NCBI RefSeq assembly: GCF_030373225.1 | Contig: NZ_JAUCZG010000020.1 | Location: 1-64,000 of the forward strand | Origin: Hydrogenophaga sp. | Lineage (GTDB): Bacteria > Pseudomonadota > Gammaproteobacteria > Burkholderiales > Burkholderiaceae_C | Direction of reading: 5' to 3' | DNA length: 64,000 nucleotides | Shown: piece by piece, positions 50,981 through 61,481 of the stretch | How the letters are laid out: each line of letters begins with the position of its first letter | How positions within the stretch are numbered: the stretch's first letter is position 1 | Made by a program: the position numbers and the translations under genes | Notes under the pieces: model-generated | What the model was told of the DNA's origin: nothing | The model's input: the letters and a program-made list of their open reading frames with translations, nothing else | The model's database searches: none

Positions 50981-51017
50981 AGAAAAAGGCTTGCAAACAT
51001 CACGTTTGCAAGCCTTT
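50981..51017 (-). terminator. Intrinsic terminator of tRNA-Leu(CAG)
   Basis: A 14-bp perfect stem (AAAGGCTTGCAAAC and GTTTGCAAGCCTTT, 50985-51017) lies just downstream of the tRNA on the minus strand and is followed there by TTTTTCTTT. On the plus strand the stem has only a short T tract after it, so it serves the tRNA rather than rimO. Confidence 0.8.
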
Positions 51018-51022
51018 ATGAT

Positions 51023-51107
<85 letters not shown>

Positions 51108-51141
51108 ATTTCAGGAAAAACGCAATCATAGCAGAGAAAAA

Positions 51142-53442
51142 GTGAACGAAAAAAACAGCCTGTTGGCCGAATTTGAAGGTGTCGTCTCCGGTCATCGGGA
51201 CGGCCATGGTTTTGTGGTCCGCGACGATGGTCAGGCCGACATCTACCTGCCGTCCAACGAGATGAGAGCGGTGCTGCACCGGGACCGGGTCAAGGCCCGC
51301 ATCGTGCGGCTGGACCGCAAGGGTCGACCCGAAGGTCGCGTGACGGAAATCGTCGAACGCTCTGACTCCCCCATCATTGGCCGCCTGCTCCAGGAGAGTG
51401 GTGTGTGGCTGGTGGCGCCCGAAGACAAGCGCTACGGGCAGGACGTCCTGATCCCCAAGGGGGCCACCGGCTCGGCCAAGCCCGGGCAGGTGGTGGTCGT
51501 GCAGCTCACCGAACCACCTGCCTTGTACGGCCAGCCTGTGGGTCGGGTGAAAGAGGTGTTGGGCGAGATCGACGATCCCGGCATGGAGATCGAAATTGCG
51601 GTGCGCAAATATGGCGTGCCGCACGAGTTCTCGGATGCGGCGATGGCGCAGGCGCGCGCGCTGCCCGACCATGTGCGCGCCGCCGATCACAAGAACCGTG
51701 TCGATCTGCGTGATGTGCCTCTGGTCACCATCGATGGTGAAGACGCACGCGACTTCGACGACGCTGTCTACTGTGAGCCGGCCAAGGTCGGCAAAGGCAA
51801 AGGGTGGCGCCTGCTGGTGGCCATTGCGGATGTCAGCCACTATGTGCAGACAGGCTCGGCCATCGACGTTGACGCCTACGAGCGAGCCACCTCGGTGTAC
51901 TTCCCCCGCCGGGTGATTCCCATGCTGCCGGAGAAGCTCTCCAACGGGCTGTGTTCCTTGAATCCCGGTGTGGAGCGCCTGTGCATGGTCTGCGACATGC
52001 TGGTCAACGCCAAGGGCGAGGTGCACGCCTATCAGTTCTACCCGGCGGTGATGTTCAGCCATGCGCGGTTCACCTACACCGAGGTGGCCGCCATCCTGCA
52101 GAACACGCGTGGGCCCGAAGCAAGTCAGCGCAAGGCTTTGGTGCCCTATTTGCTCAATCTGCACGACGTGTACCGCGCCTTGCTCACCGCGCGTGGTGAA
52201 CGCGGCGCGGTCGATTTCGAAACCACCGAAACGCAGATCGTCTGTGACGAATCAGGCCGCATCGAGAAGATCATCCCGCGCACGCGCAACGATGCACACA
52301 AGGTGATCGAAGAAGCGATGCTGGCGGCCAACGTGTGCTCGGCCGATTTCATCAGCGAGGGCAAACACACCGGCCTGTTCCGAGTGCACGAAGGCCCCAC
52401 GCCGGAGAAGCAGGAGATCCTGCGCAACTACCTCAAGGCCATGGGCGTGTCGCAGACCATCGGCGACAACCCCAAGCCGGCCGACTTCCAGAAGATCGCG
52501 GCCGCGACCAAAGACCGTCCCGAGTCGCAGCAGATCCACACCATGCTGCTGCGGTCCATGCAACAGGCCATCTACACGCCGGTCAACAGCGGGCACTTCG
52601 GCCTGGCCTTCGAAGCCTACACCCACTTCACCAGCCCGATCCGCCGTTACCCCGATTTGCTGGTGCACCGCGTCATCAAGGCGATCCTGGCCCGCCAGCG
52701 CTACGAGTTGCCCGTGCTGCCCACGCCGGGCGAGGCCCACGCCAAGCTGAGCAAACGCCTGGCCAGTCGCGCCAAGCCGCTGGCGGTGGGGGAGGTGGTG
52801 AAAAAGCCGTCGGTCGACACGCTGGCCTGGCAGGCCGCCGGCCTGCATTGCAGTGCCAACGAGCGCCGAGCCGACGAGGCCAGCCGCGACGTCGAGGCCT
52901 GGCTCAAGTGCAAGTACATGCGCGAACACCTGGGCGAGGAGTTCAGTGGCGTCGTGAGCTCGGTGACGAGCTTCGGTCTGTTTGTCACGCTCGATGCCAT
53001 GTATGTTGAAGGTCTGGTGCACATCACCGAACTCGGCGGCGAGTACTTCCGTTTCGATGAGGCCCGCCAGGAACTGCGCGGCGAGCGAACCGGCATCCGC
53101 TACGCACTGGGCACCCGCGTGCAGGTGCAGGTCAGCCGCGTCGACCTCGATGGTCGGCGGATCGACTTTCGATTGGTCAGCGGCGAGGACGACCTGGTGT
53201 TGCGCGCGATGCGTGACAAAACCGGTCAGGCTGGCACCCCCGAAGGCGCTGCGGGCCCTGGGCGCGGCGGCAAGGCCAGCCGGGGCAGGGGCGCCGAGCC
53301 CGCAGCCGCTGGCCGCCAGGACAGGGCGCCCCGCGCACCGGCGCCGGACACCAAGCCACCGGGCAAAAAGGCAGCGGGCAAGAAGTCCGATCGCGGCGCT
53401 GCACGCAGCACCGCCAACCAGCCCAGAAAGAGCCGGCGTTGA
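51142..53442 (+). CDS. rnr: Ribonuclease R
   Basis: A 766-aa 3'-5' exoribonuclease. Order of domains: cold-shock-like N-terminus (GVVSGHRDGHGFVVRDDG), the RNB catalytic domain with EDARDFDDAVY and TSPIRRYPDLLVHR, an S1 domain (FSGVVSSVTSFGLFVTLDAM), and a Lys/Arg/Ala-rich tail. The start is GTG 51142 with GAGAAAA upstream; the frame further up runs through the tRNA-Leu locus and cannot be coding. It degrades structured RNA. Its end overlaps the amidotransferase gene. Confidence 0.94.
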   Translation: MNEKNSLLAEFEGVVSGHRDGHGFVVRDDGQADIYLPSNEMRAVLHRDRVKARIVRLDRKGRPEGRVTEIVERSDSPIIGRLLQESGVWLVAPEDKRYGQDVLIPKGATGSAKPGQVVVVQLTEPPALYGQPVGRVKEVLGEIDDPGMEIEIAVRKYGVPHEFSDAAMAQARALPDHVRAADHKNRVDLRDVPLVTIDGEDARDFDDAVYCEPAKVGKGKGWRLLVAIADVSHYVQTGSAIDVDAYERATSVYFPRRVIPMLPEKLSNGLCSLNPGVERLCMVCDMLVNAKGEVHAYQFYPAVMFSHARFTYTEVAAILQNTRGPEASQRKALVPYLLNLHDVYRALLTARGERGAVDFETTETQIVCDESGRIEKIIPRTRNDAHKVIEEAMLAANVCSADFISEGKHTGLFRVHEGPTPEKQEILRNYLKAMGVSQTIGDNPKPADFQKIAAATKDRPESQQIHTMLLRSMQQAIYTPVNSGHFGLAFEAYTHFTSPIRRYPDLLVHRVIKAILARQRYELPVLPTPGEAHAKLSKRLASRAKPLAVGEVVKKPSVDTLAWQAAGLHCSANERRADEASRDVEAWLKCKYMREHLGEEFSGVVSSVTSFGLFVTLDAMYVEGLVHITELGGEYFRFDEARQELRGERTGIRYALGTRVQVQVSRVDLDGRRIDFRLVSGEDDLVLRAMRDKTGQAGTPEGAAGPGRGGKASRGRGAEPAAAGRQDRAPRAPAPDTKPPGKKAAGKKSDRGAARSTANQPRKSRR

Positions 53443-54422
53443 GCGAGCGCAAAACCGTCACTTCCGGGTTGAAGAAGGCCCCCGCGCGATCCGCTGCGCT
53501 GGAGGCCGTTTCGAGCACCCGTGTGCGGTTGGCGCCAGCCATCAAGCGTGTCCCCAAGGTCGGCCCGTTGCCCACCGAGCGCTCCTTGCGCATCGGCGTG
53601 TCGGCCCGCCTGCTCTACCAGGTACCGCTGGAACTGGGGTTTCGCAACAAGAACCTGCAGTACATCGAGCAGTCGCTGGCGCACTGGATCATGGAGCATG
53701 GAGCCATTGCCTTCATGGTGCCCGCCGTGGCGCACGACAGCAAACACGCCGCTCGCCACCTCAAGGTGGAGCACGTGGTCCAGGAACTGGACGCGCTGGT
53801 GTTGCAGGGTGGGGCGGATGTGGCGCCCCAGTCTTACGGTCAGGCGCCGATCGACCCGCGCTGGCAGGGCGACGTGGTGCGCGACCGGTACGAACTGGCC
53901 CTGCTCAGGACATTCCTGGCGCAAAAAAAGCCGGTGCTCGGCGTCTGCCGTGGGGCGCAGCTGCTCAACGTGGCGTTTGGCGGCACCCTCTACCAGGACA
54001 TCTCCACCCAATGCCCGGCCGCCCACGCCCATGTGGACACCGATCTGTACGACCAACTCGAACACGACGTGACCTTTCTGCAGGGAACGGCCCTCACCAA
54101 GCTCTACCCCAGCGCTTCGCAATTGCGGGTGACCAGCATCCACCACCAGGCGGTCGCAGAGCTCGGCAAGGGCATGGTGGTTGAGGCCGTGTCGACGCTC
54201 GATGGTCTGGTGGAGGCGATCCGCTGGACGGGCGACGCGTACGCACGGGGCGTGCAGTGGCACCCCGAGTTCCATCACGGTCGTCACGCGCTGGCCGACA
54301 GTTCGCCCATCATGCTGGACTTTCTCGAGGCCTCCCGCGAGGCGGCGATGGAGCGCCTGACCGCTGGCCGCGAGCCCGATCCACGTGTGCCCCGGCCACC
54401 GCTGCGGCTGGTGGGCGCGTGA
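53439..54422 (+). CDS. Class I glutamine amidotransferase-like hydrolase (peptidase C26)
   Basis: A 327-aa protein. The nucleophile Cys sits in GVCRGAQLLNVAFGG, with the His/Glu pair in GVQWHPEFHH; the first part LVLQGGADVAPQSYGQ agrees with gamma-glutamyl-gamma-aminobutyrate hydrolases (PuuD/PF07722). About 40 N-terminal residues precede the domain. It starts with TTG 53439 inside the rnr stop (TTGA overlap). Likely cleaves gamma-glutamyl compounds; no polyamine genes lie nearby, so its substrate is open. Confidence 0.82.
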   Translation: MSERKTVTSGLKKAPARSAALEAVSSTRVRLAPAIKRVPKVGPLPTERSLRIGVSARLLYQVPLELGFRNKNLQYIEQSLAHWIMEHGAIAFMVPAVAHDSKHAARHLKVEHVVQELDALVLQGGADVAPQSYGQAPIDPRWQGDVVRDRYELALLRTFLAQKKPVLGVCRGAQLLNVAFGGTLYQDISTQCPAAHAHVDTDLYDQLEHDVTFLQGTALTKLYPSASQLRVTSIHHQAVAELGKGMVVEAVSTLDGLVEAIRWTGDAYARGVQWHPEFHHGRHALADSSPIMLDFLEASREAAMERLTAGREPDPRVPRPPLRLVGA

Positions 54423-54491
54423 GCGGACGGCGCTCCACCGACCGGGCAACGAGACACCTTTCACTGTCATTCCCAACCGGACCCGCACAGC

Positions 54492-55043
54492 ATGCGCATC
54501 GTTTTTTTCCTGCTTGAGACGCTGTTCTTCTTCCTGATGGCGATGGCCTTGCTGCGCGCGTGGATGAACCACCTGCGTGTGCACATGTCGGCCCAACCCG
54601 GACGGTTTTCGATCGCGGTCACCGACTGGCTGGTGCAGCCGGTCCGGCGCATCCTGCCGCGCGCGCTGGCGCAAAGCAGGATCGATTGGGGAAGCCTGCT
54701 GTCGGCGATCCTGCTGGCGCTGGCGTATGGCGGCATCTGGCTGATGCTGGCCTCGGGCGTGTCCGACCTGTCGGTGTCGCCCGCCACCTGGGTCATCACC
54801 ATCCTCACCATGGCGCTGCGCATCCTGGTGCGAACCCTGTTGCAGGGACTGATGATCCTGCTGATCGGCTACGCGATCCTGTCCTGGGTACAGCCGCAGT
54901 CGCCGGTGCTGGCCACGCTGGATCGGCTGTGTGCACCCCTGCTGCGCCCGATCCGGCGCGTGGTGCCGCTGGTTGGCGGTGTCGATCTGTCGGTTCTGCT
55001 GCTCATCATCCTGCTGCAGATCGGCCTGATGCTGCTCGGCTGA
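54492..55043 (+). CDS. yggT: YggT family membrane protein
   Basis: A 183-aa membrane protein with two YggT repeats: FLLETLFFFLMAMALLRAWM with PGRFSIAVTDWLVQPVRRIL, then LMILLIGYAILSWVQ with LDRLCAPLLRPIRRVVPLVG. The family may take part in osmotic stress and cell division; exact role unknown. It stands between the amidotransferase and the convergent nnr gene. Confidence 0.88.
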   Translation: MRIVFFLLETLFFFLMAMALLRAWMNHLRVHMSAQPGRFSIAVTDWLVQPVRRILPRALAQSRIDWGSLLSAILLALAYGGIWLMLASGVSDLSVSPATWVITILTMALRILVRTLLQGLMILLIGYAILSWVQPQSPVLATLDRLCAPLLRPIRRVVPLVGGVDLSVLLLIILLQIGLMLLG

Positions 55044-55053
55044 ACGGCGTTCT

Positions 55054-56643
55054 TCAGTCGAACGGCCTGACGCGACGGGCCAGTTCGCCGGCCACCAGAC
55101 CCGCTGGCACCCCAGGCGATTGACCGTCGGCAGGCCAATGGTCGGCCAGCCAGCCATGCTGGAACACGGCGCCAGCCACCCGATCGAGGGTGCCCTGCCC
55201 GGGTGCCGGGGAGCCCGCCAGTGCGGCGCCGATCATGCCCGCCAGCACGTCGCCCGTTCCCGCCGTGGACAACGCGGCGTTGCCTGTCGGATTGATCATC
55301 GGCACACGGTTCGGCGCGGCCAGCACCGTGCCCGAACCCTTGAGCACGCAGATCACGCCAAACCGCTCGGCCAGCGTCCGGGCCGCCCGCAGCCGGTCGG
55401 CCATCACCTGCGCGGTGCTGCAACCCAGCAGCCGGGCCGCCTCCAGCGGGTGAGGGGTCAGCACCGTCACCTGCGCGGTGGACGTGCGCTGCGCCAGCAG
55501 GGTCTGCAGGGCGGTGTCGCTGGCCACCGCGTTGAGTGCATCGGCATCGAGCACCAGGGTGGCGGCGGCCATCCACCGGGGCAGGACCGCTGCCACCGAC
55601 AAGCCGCCGCCGCAACCGCAGACCACGCAGGCTCGCTCCACCCAGGCCTCGTCGGCCAAGGTTTGCGGACGTCGAAACATCAGTTCCGGACAGACCGGAT
55701 CCCAGCGGGTTTCGTTGGCCGCGCCGCTTTCCAGCAGGCCGACGAACACCCTTCCGGCGCCGCCGTGCAGGGCGGCCCGGGCCGCCAGCACGGCCGCGCC
55801 GGTCATGCCGGCGCCGCTGGTTGCGATGCCCTGGCCGCCGATCACCACCACGTCGCCGAAGCTGCCTTTGTGACTGGCGTGTGCCTTGTCCGCTCTGGTC
55901 GCGCCTGGCGCCGCTCGGCCCGCGAGCCAGGCTGTGGGCGCCACCGACGCGGATGGACGCACGCCCAGATCGTCCAGCCAGACCCTGCCGGCCGCGTCGC
56001 GGCCCTGATGGGTGAACAAACCGGGCTTCAGGGTGAGCAGTGCCAAGGTGTGGCGCGGACCGGCTCGATGGGCACGAACCGCAGACGCTTCTTCGATCGG
56101 TGCCAACTGCCCTGTGTCGGCCTGCAGACCGCTGGGCAGATCGACGCACAACACCGGTGCGTCCGTGGTGCGCAACCCCATGGCCCAGCTCGCCAGGCGT
56201 CCTTGCAGAGGCCGGCCGGCGCCGATGCCCAGCAGTGCATCGATCGCGAGGTCGAAGCTTTCGGGCGCATCCGGCTGGAAGACCACGCCGGCCGAACGTG
56301 CCTCTGCCAAGGCCCATCGGGCATCCGCTGGAAGCGCTTCTTCGCCGGCATGCCCGTCCACGGCGTGGGTGACGATGACTCTGAGACCGCTGTTGCTGCC
56401 CGCGGCCCAACGGTGCAGATGCATCGCCGCGACCAGGCCGTCACCTCCGTTGTTGCCCGGGCCGCAGGCCACCCAGATACATTGCGCATGGGGCGCCAGT
56501 GCCCGGGCCAGCCGGGCCACAGCAAGCCCGGCTCGCGCCATCAGGGTGTGAGCGGGCAGGGCGGCCTGCGCCACCTGTTCCAACTGGCGGGTGCCCGCCG
56601 TGTCGAACAAGGCTTCGCGCTGGTGGCTGTCGATGCTTCGCAT
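55054..56643 (-). CDS. nnr: Bifunctional NAD(P)H-hydrate repair enzyme
   Basis: A 529-aa fusion. The N-terminal half is the epimerase (VACGPGNNGGDGLVAAMHLH and VDLPSGLQADTG); the C-terminal half is the ADP/ATP-dependent dehydratase with KASHKGSFGDVVVIGGQG, VLTPHPLEAARLLG, and GTGDVLAGMIGAAL. It restores NADH and NADPH from their hydrated forms. ATG 56643 begins at MRSIDSHQREAL. It is 14 bases downstream of the DadA-like gene. Confidence 0.92.
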   Translation of the reverse strand: MRSIDSHQREALFDTAGTRQLEQVAQAALPAHTLMARAGLAVARLARALAPHAQCIWVACGPGNNGGDGLVAAMHLHRWAAGSNSGLRVIVTHAVDGHAGEEALPADARWALAEARSAGVVFQPDAPESFDLAIDALLGIGAGRPLQGRLASWAMGLRTTDAPVLCVDLPSGLQADTGQLAPIEEASAVRAHRAGPRHTLALLTLKPGLFTHQGRDAAGRVWLDDLGVRPSASVAPTAWLAGRAAPGATRADKAHASHKGSFGDVVVIGGQGIATSGAGMTGAAVLAARAALHGGAGRVFVGLLESGAANETRWDPVCPELMFRRPQTLADEAWVERACVVCGCGGGLSVAAVLPRWMAAATLVLDADALNAVASDTALQTLLAQRTSTAQVTVLTPHPLEAARLLGCSTAQVMADRLRAARTLAERFGVICVLKGSGTVLAAPNRVPMINPTGNAALSTAGTGDVLAGMIGAALAGSPAPGQGTLDRVAGAVFQHGWLADHWPADGQSPGVPAGLVAGELARRVRPFD

Positions 56644-56657
56644 GGTCGCAGTCTGGC

Positions 56658-57950
56658 TCAGATTCCGTGCCGGCGGGGTGAAAAAGGGGTCAGATCGATG
56701 TCGCTCGGTCGGCCATCGACCTGATCGGCCAGTGCCCGCGCCGAGCCGCACGCCATGGACCAGCCGCAGGCGCCGTGGCCCAGGTTCAGCCAGAGGCCTG
56801 GTATCCGGCTGGCGCCGATCAAGGGCAGGCCGTCGGGCAGCTCGGCCTGCGCGCCACACCACGCCTGCACGTTGCCCGCCGGGCCGCCCAGCCGAACCGC
56901 GCCGGGAAACCAGTCGGACAGCACCTTGTAGAGCCGTTGCAAGGCGGCTTTGGACGGCGTTCCGGTGCGACGTCCCCAGTCGTGGCCGCCCGCGACGCGC
57001 ACGCGCTGCCCGAGGCGGGCGATCGACACACCTTGGTGCGCATCCAGCACGGCCGACTGCGGGGCGTCCATCGGCTCCCTGACCGCAGCGCTGAGCGAAT
57101 GGCCCTGCACCGACTGAAGGGGCAGGTTCAGGCCCAGCTGCCTCAGCAGGCCGGCGCTGGCCACCCCGGCGCACACCACCACCGCATCGAATGTTCGGGC
57201 CGACGCGCTCGCAGCTTCGTTGGGCGGGCGTGACGCGGTGTGGGCCAGTTCGAGACGAAAGCCCGTGGGTGCCAGCGCATCGATGCGGCCGACGACGGTG
57301 TTGAACTCGAACCGGCAACCCGCCTGCAGGGCCCGAGCGCGCAGCAGCACGGCAAACTCCCTGCAGTTGGCCACCGCTTCCCCACCGAGCTCGATCGCGC
57401 CCTGCAGCGGCGTTTCGGAGCTGAGTGCTGTCTCCAGACCCCGGGCTTCGGCCGCGGTGATGAGCTGGGCGGGCAGCCCCTGGTCGCGCAGCTGCTGCAA
57501 TGGCGCCTGTGCGTGGGCGACCTCCTGCTCGGTTCTCAGCAACACCAGCATGCCGTGGCTGCGGTCGTGATCGAACTGGTACTGGTCGGTGATGGCCTCC
57601 AGACGCTGCTGGCTGTAGCGCATCAAGCCCTGCACCTGGCCCTGGCTGGCGGCCCATTGCGGTCCACGCCGGAGCTGGCGCCATTGCCAGAGCCAGCGCC
57701 ATTCGCTGCCGGTGGGAAGGCGCGCGAGGTGCAGGCCGTCGCTGTGGCTGGACCACGGCCACCCGAGCTGCCGCCCGGCCAGCCCCCAGCCCGCGGCCCA
57801 GCCCGGCGCGATCAGCGCTCCGCTGGCGAAGCTGGCTTCTTCGGCCACCGTGCTTCGGCGCTCGAACACCGTCACCTCGTGCCCGCCCAACGACAATTCG
57901 TGCGCGCTGCTGATGCCCACGACCCCCGCTCCGACCACCGCGATTTTCAA
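56658..57950 (-). CDS. FAD-dependent D-amino acid dehydrogenase-like protein
   Basis: A 430-aa flavoprotein with the dinucleotide fold at the N-terminus ([19 protein letters not shown] and [19 protein letters not shown]) and the DAO ending [20 protein letters not shown] then [20 protein letters not shown]. It resembles DadA, which deaminates D-alanine and other D-amino acids to keto acids in the membrane. No dadX or lrp gene is nearby, so the substrate is uncertain. It is divergent from rpsB. Confidence 0.85.
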   Translation of the reverse strand: MKIAVVGAGVVGISSAHELSLGGHEVTVFERRSTVAEEASFASGALIAPGWAAGWGLAGRQLGWPWSSHSDGLHLARLPTGSEWRWLWQWRQLRRGPQWAASQGQVQGLMRYSQQRLEAITDQYQFDHDRSHGMLVLLRTEQEVAHAQAPLQQLRDQGLPAQLITAAEARGLETALSSETPLQGAIELGGEAVANCREFAVLLRARALQAGCRFEFNTVVGRIDALAPTGFRLELAHTASRPPNEAASASARTFDAVVVCAGVASAGLLRQLGLNLPLQSVQGHSLSAAVREPMDAPQSAVLDAHQGVSIARLGQRVRVAGGHDWGRRTGTPSKAALQRLYKVLSDWFPGAVRLGGPAGNVQAWCGAQAELPDGLPLIGASRIPGLWLNLGHGACGWSMACGSARALADQVDGRPSDIDLTPFSPRRHGI

Positions 57951-58020
57951 ACCAGGCTCCCTGAAAGCTCCATTGTGCCGGCCGCCGGCCAGTGCCCGAG
58001 GCCGGGAGGAGGGGGCAGGC

Positions 58021-58196
58021 TGCTATACTCGACGGGCTTTGCAGTCAGCGGCCGGCATCCCTGCCACCCTGACACCGCAAGGTCAATCGCAAACCGGCCC
58101 AACCGGGTGTTGCCTGATGCCACCGAATCCAGAGTGATCGGTCGGTCACAGGCGATCGGGGCCGGATTTAAGACTCAACCTCTGGAAAGTCAACTC
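58021..58196 (+). promoter_or_regulatory. rpsB promoter and long leader
   Basis: TGCTATACT at 58021-58029 is an extended -10; no good -35 is seen at the proper distance. It leaves a leader of about 160 bases before the rpsB ATG with several inverted repeats (for example GGCCGGCATC...). In enterobacteria the rpsB leader binds S2 for feedback control; a comparable role here is inferred only from position and length. Confidence 0.45.
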
Positions 58197-58952
58197 ATGT
58201 CAATCTCCATGCGCGAAATGCTGGAAGCCGGTGTCCATTTCGGTCACCAAACCCGCTTCTGGAACCCCAAGATGGCTCCGTACATCTTCGGCCACCGCAA
58301 CAAAATCCACATCGTCAACCTCGAGAAGACGCTGCCGCTGTTCGAAGACGCGGCCAAGTTCGTGCGTCAGCTCTCGGCCAACCGCGGCACCATCCTGATG
58401 GTGGGCACGAAGCGCCAGTCGCGCGACATCGTGGCCCAGGAAGCCCGTCGTGCCGGCGTGCCCTTCGTCGACCAGCGCTGGCTCGGCGGCATGCTCACCA
58501 ACTTCAAGACCGTCAAGACCTCGATCAAGCGTCTGAAGGACATGCAGGCTCAAAAAGAAGCCGGCCTGGACACCATGACCAAGAAAGAGCAGCTGACCTT
58601 CTCCCGCGAGATGGAAAAGCTCGAGAAGGACATCGGCGGCATCCAGGACATGACGGCCCTGCCCGACGCCATCTTCGTGATCGACGTGGGCTTCCACAAG
58701 ATCGCGGTGCTTGAAGCGCAAAAGCTCGGCATCCCGCTCGTGGGCGTGGTCGACACCAACCACTCGCCTGTCGGCATCGACTACGTGATCCCCGGCAACG
58801 ACGACTCGGCACGCGCCGTGGCGCTGTACGCCCGCGGCATCGCCGATGCGATCCTCGAAGGCCGCAACAACGCCGTGAACGACGTCGTGAAGGCCGTTGC
58901 CGCAGAAGGCTCGGACGAATTCGTCGAAGTCAAGGAAAACACCGCCGCCTGA
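58197..58952 (+). CDS. rpsB: 30S ribosomal protein S2
   Basis: A 251-aa protein with full S2 hallmarks: [52 protein letters not shown], and [19 protein letters not shown]. It binds late to the 30S subunit and bridges with S1. The C-terminus is short as in betaproteobacteria. It opens the rpsB-tsf-pyrH-frr series. Confidence 0.98.
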   Translation: MSISMREMLEAGVHFGHQTRFWNPKMAPYIFGHRNKIHIVNLEKTLPLFEDAAKFVRQLSANRGTILMVGTKRQSRDIVAQEARRAGVPFVDQRWLGGMLTNFKTVKTSIKRLKDMQAQKEAGLDTMTKKEQLTFSREMEKLEKDIGGIQDMTALPDAIFVIDVGFHKIAVLEAQKLGIPLVGVVDTNHSPVGIDYVIPGNDDSARAVALYARGIADAILEGRNNAVNDVVKAVAAEGSDEFVEVKENTAA

Positions 58953-58972
58953 AGGCCGTGCTCCCATGAAAG

Positions 58973-58995
58973 AGGGGCTTGTGAGCCCCTTTTTC
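58973..58995 (+). terminator. Intrinsic terminator/attenuator between rpsB and tsf
   Basis: AGGGGCT and AGCCCCT form a stem around TGTG, followed by five T. A terminator also sits between rpsB and tsf in E. coli, where it lets S2 be made in excess over EF-Ts; partial read-through is likely here too (inference). Confidence 0.8.
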
Positions 58996-59065
58996 ACACC
59001 GAAATCCGATCACTGAACAGAGCCGACCACACCCAGCGGGTGCGGCGGCGACAAGGAGAACCCAG

Positions 59066-59983
59066 ATGGCAATTACCGCAAGCATGGTCGCCGAACTGCG
59101 CGCCAAGACCGACGCTCCCATGATGGAGTGCAAGAAAGCCCTGACCGAAGCCGACGGCGACATGGCCAAGGCCGAGGAACTGCTGCGCGTCAAGCTCGGC
59201 ACCAAGGCCGGCAAGGCCGCCAGCCGCGTGACGGCTGAAGGCGTCGTGGCCGGTTTCATCGAAGGCGCCAACGGCGGCTTGATCGAAGTCAACTGCGAAA
59301 CCGACTTCGTGACCAAGAACGACAGCTTCCTGGCACTGGCCAACGCGGCCGCCGAGCTCGTGGCAAAACACCAGCCGGCCGACGTGGCGGCGCTGGGCGC
59401 GCTGCCCTACAGCCAGGACGGCTTTGGCCCGACGCTGGAAGATGTGCGCAAGGGCCTGATCGGCAAGATCGGCGAGAACATGTCGTTCCGCCGTTTCAAG
59501 GCTTACAGCGGCGCGGCCAAGCTGGCCAGCTACCTGCACGGCACCCGCATCGGCGTGGTGGTTGAATTCGAAGGCGATGAGGGCGCAGCCAAGGATGTCG
59601 CCATGCACGTGGCCGCCATGAAGCCCGTGTCCCTGACCAGCAACGACGTGCCTGCCGAGTTCATCGAGCGCGAGCGTTCGGTGGCCACGGCCAAGGCCGA
59701 CGAAGCCAACAAGGAGCTGCTGGCCGCCGGCAAGCCTGCGCAAAGCGCCGAAATCGTGGCCAAGCGCATCGATGGCGCGGTCCAGAAGTACCTCAAGGAA
59801 GTGTCGCTGTTCAACCAGCCCTTCGTGAAGAACGACAAGCAGACCGTCGAGGCCATGCTCAAGGCCACGGGCACCACCGTCAAGGGGTTCACCCTGTACG
59901 TGGTGGGCGAGGGCATCGAGAAGAAGGTGGACGACTTCGCCGCCGAAGTGGCTGCCCAGGTGGCCGCCGCCAAAGGCGCCTGA
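59066..59983 (+). CDS. tsf: Elongation factor Ts
   Basis: A 305-aa factor with the N-terminal UBA-like domain ([33 protein letters not shown]), the TDFV loop ([20 protein letters not shown]) and HVAAMKP. It exchanges GDP for GTP on EF-Tu. GGAGAACCC precedes the ATG. Normal length for the betaproteobacterial form. Confidence 0.98.
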   Translation: MAITASMVAELRAKTDAPMMECKKALTEADGDMAKAEELLRVKLGTKAGKAASRVTAEGVVAGFIEGANGGLIEVNCETDFVTKNDSFLALANAAAELVAKHQPADVAALGALPYSQDGFGPTLEDVRKGLIGKIGENMSFRRFKAYSGAAKLASYLHGTRIGVVVEFEGDEGAAKDVAMHVAAMKPVSLTSNDVPAEFIERERSVATAKADEANKELLAAGKPAQSAEIVAKRIDGAVQKYLKEVSLFNQPFVKNDKQTVEAMLKATGTTVKGFTLYVVGEGIEKKVDDFAAEVAAQVAAAKGA

Positions 59984-60020
59984 CCGGGCTTCGCCTGCTT
60001 CATGCAGCTCCATGCTGCCT

Positions 60021-60060
60021 TGCACAAGACCACGGGCCGCAAGGCCCGTTGTCTTGTGCA
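60021..60060. other. Long GCAA-capped hairpin between tsf and pyrH
   Basis: TGCACAAGAC pairs with GTCTTGTGCA and, after one mismatch, ACGGGCC pairs with GGCCCGT around a GCAA tetraloop, 17 paired bases in all. No T run follows on either side, so it is not a standard terminator. It may protect an mRNA 3' end, mark RNase cleavage, or pause polymerase before pyrH. Confidence 0.5.
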
Positions 60061-60135
60061 CCACCGGTGCCGATGGGCGTCTCCTCGGTACACTTGCCGG
60101 CTGGGTTTTCTGTTTTTGCTACCTGAAAGTGCCAC

Positions 60136-60846
60136 ATGCCTGCCTACAAACGGATTCTGCTGAAGTTGTCGGGTGAAGCCCTGATGGGCGACGACGCCTT
60201 CGGCATCAACCGAGCGACCATCGTTCGCATGGTGGAAGAAATCGCAGAAGTCACGCGTCTCGGGGTTCAGGTCGCCATCGTCATTGGCGGCGGCAACATC
60301 TTTCGCGGCGTGGCTGGCGGCTCGGTCGGCATGGACCGCGCCACCGCCGATTACATGGGAATGCTCGCCACGGTGATGAACTCGCTCGCGCTGGCCGACA
60401 CCATGGACAAGGCCGGACTGGTGGCGCGCGTGATGTCGGCGATTGCCATCGAGCAGGTGGTCGAGCCCTATGTGCGTCCCAAGGCATTGCAGTACCTCGA
60501 AGAGGGCAAGGTCGTCGTGTTCGCCGCCGGAACCGGCAACCCCTTCTTCACCACCGACACGGCCGCGGCCCTGCGCGGTGCTGAAATCGGGGCAGAGATC
60601 GTGCTCAAGGCCACCAAGGTGGATGGCGTGTACAGCGCCGACCCGAACAAGGACCCGACCGCCACCCGCTACGCCTCCATCACCTTTGACGAGGCGATGA
60701 GCAAGAACCTGCAGGTGATGGACGCCACGGCCTTTGCCCTGTGCCGCGACCAGAAACTGCCCGTGAAGGTGTTTTCCATCTTCAAGCCCGGCGCATTGCG
60801 GGACGTGGTGATGGGCAAGGACGAAGGTACGCTGGTCCATGTGTGA
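60136..60846 (+). CDS. pyrH: UMP kinase
   Basis: A 236-aa amino-acid-kinase-fold enzyme: [55 protein letters not shown] and [19 protein letters not shown]. It makes UDP from UMP and, in proteobacteria, is allosterically ruled by GTP and UTP. The ATG lies 152 bases after tsf, separated by the long hairpin. Confidence 0.98.
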   Translation: MPAYKRILLKLSGEALMGDDAFGINRATIVRMVEEIAEVTRLGVQVAIVIGGGNIFRGVAGGSVGMDRATADYMGMLATVMNSLALADTMDKAGLVARVMSAIAIEQVVEPYVRPKALQYLEEGKVVVFAAGTGNPFFTTDTAAALRGAEIGAEIVLKATKVDGVYSADPNKDPTATRYASITFDEAMSKNLQVMDATAFALCRDQKLPVKVFSIFKPGALRDVVMGKDEGTLVHV

Positions 60847-60886
60847 AGCCCGTGTGTTCACCCAGTTGCTGAAATGAGGAGTTTCC

Positions 60887-61447
60887 ATGAGCGTTGACGA
60901 CATCCGCAAAACCGCCGAGCACAAGATGATGCAGTCGGTGGAAGCGTTCAAGAACGGTCTGACCAAGATCCGCACCGGTCGCCCCAATCCGGCGCTGCTC
61001 GACACCGTGCATGTGGACTATTACGGTTCCATGCTGCCGCTGTCGCAAGTGGCCAACCTCACTTTGCTGGATTCGCGCACCATCGGTGTTGCCCCGTGGG
61101 AAAAGGGCATGGGGGCCAAGATTGAAAAAGCCATCCGCGAGTCCGACCTGGGCCTGAACCCGTCCAGCCAGGGCGACCTGATCCGCGTTCCCATGCCCCC
61201 CATGACCGAGGAGCGCCGCAAGGAGCTCACCAAGGTGGTGCGCGGCGACGGCGAGGCGGCCAAGATCGCGATCCGCAATCTGCGTCGCGACGCCAACGAA
61301 CAGGTGAAGAAGCTGGTGAAGGAAAAGCTGGCCTCAGAAGACGACGATCGCCGCTCGCAGGAAGACATCCAGAAGCTCACCGATCGTGTGATCAACGAGG
61401 TGGATCGCCTTGTCGCCGGCAAGGAACAGGACATCATGGCGGTCTGA
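60887..61447 (+). CDS. frr: Ribosome recycling factor
   Basis: A 186-aa factor with the usual segments: [60 protein letters not shown] and [12 protein letters not shown]. With EF-G it splits post-termination ribosomes. GAGGAG precedes the ATG. Downstream follow uppS, cdsA and dxr at short spacing. Confidence 0.98.
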   Translation: MSVDDIRKTAEHKMMQSVEAFKNGLTKIRTGRPNPALLDTVHVDYYGSMLPLSQVANLTLLDSRTIGVAPWEKGMGAKIEKAIRESDLGLNPSSQGDLIRVPMPPMTEERRKELTKVVRGDGEAAKIAIRNLRRDANEQVKKLVKEKLASEDDDRRSQEDIQKLTDRVINEVDRLVAGKEQDIMAV

Positions 61448-61481
61448 ACACCACCCACCTTCGCCCGCAAACCCCCACGCC

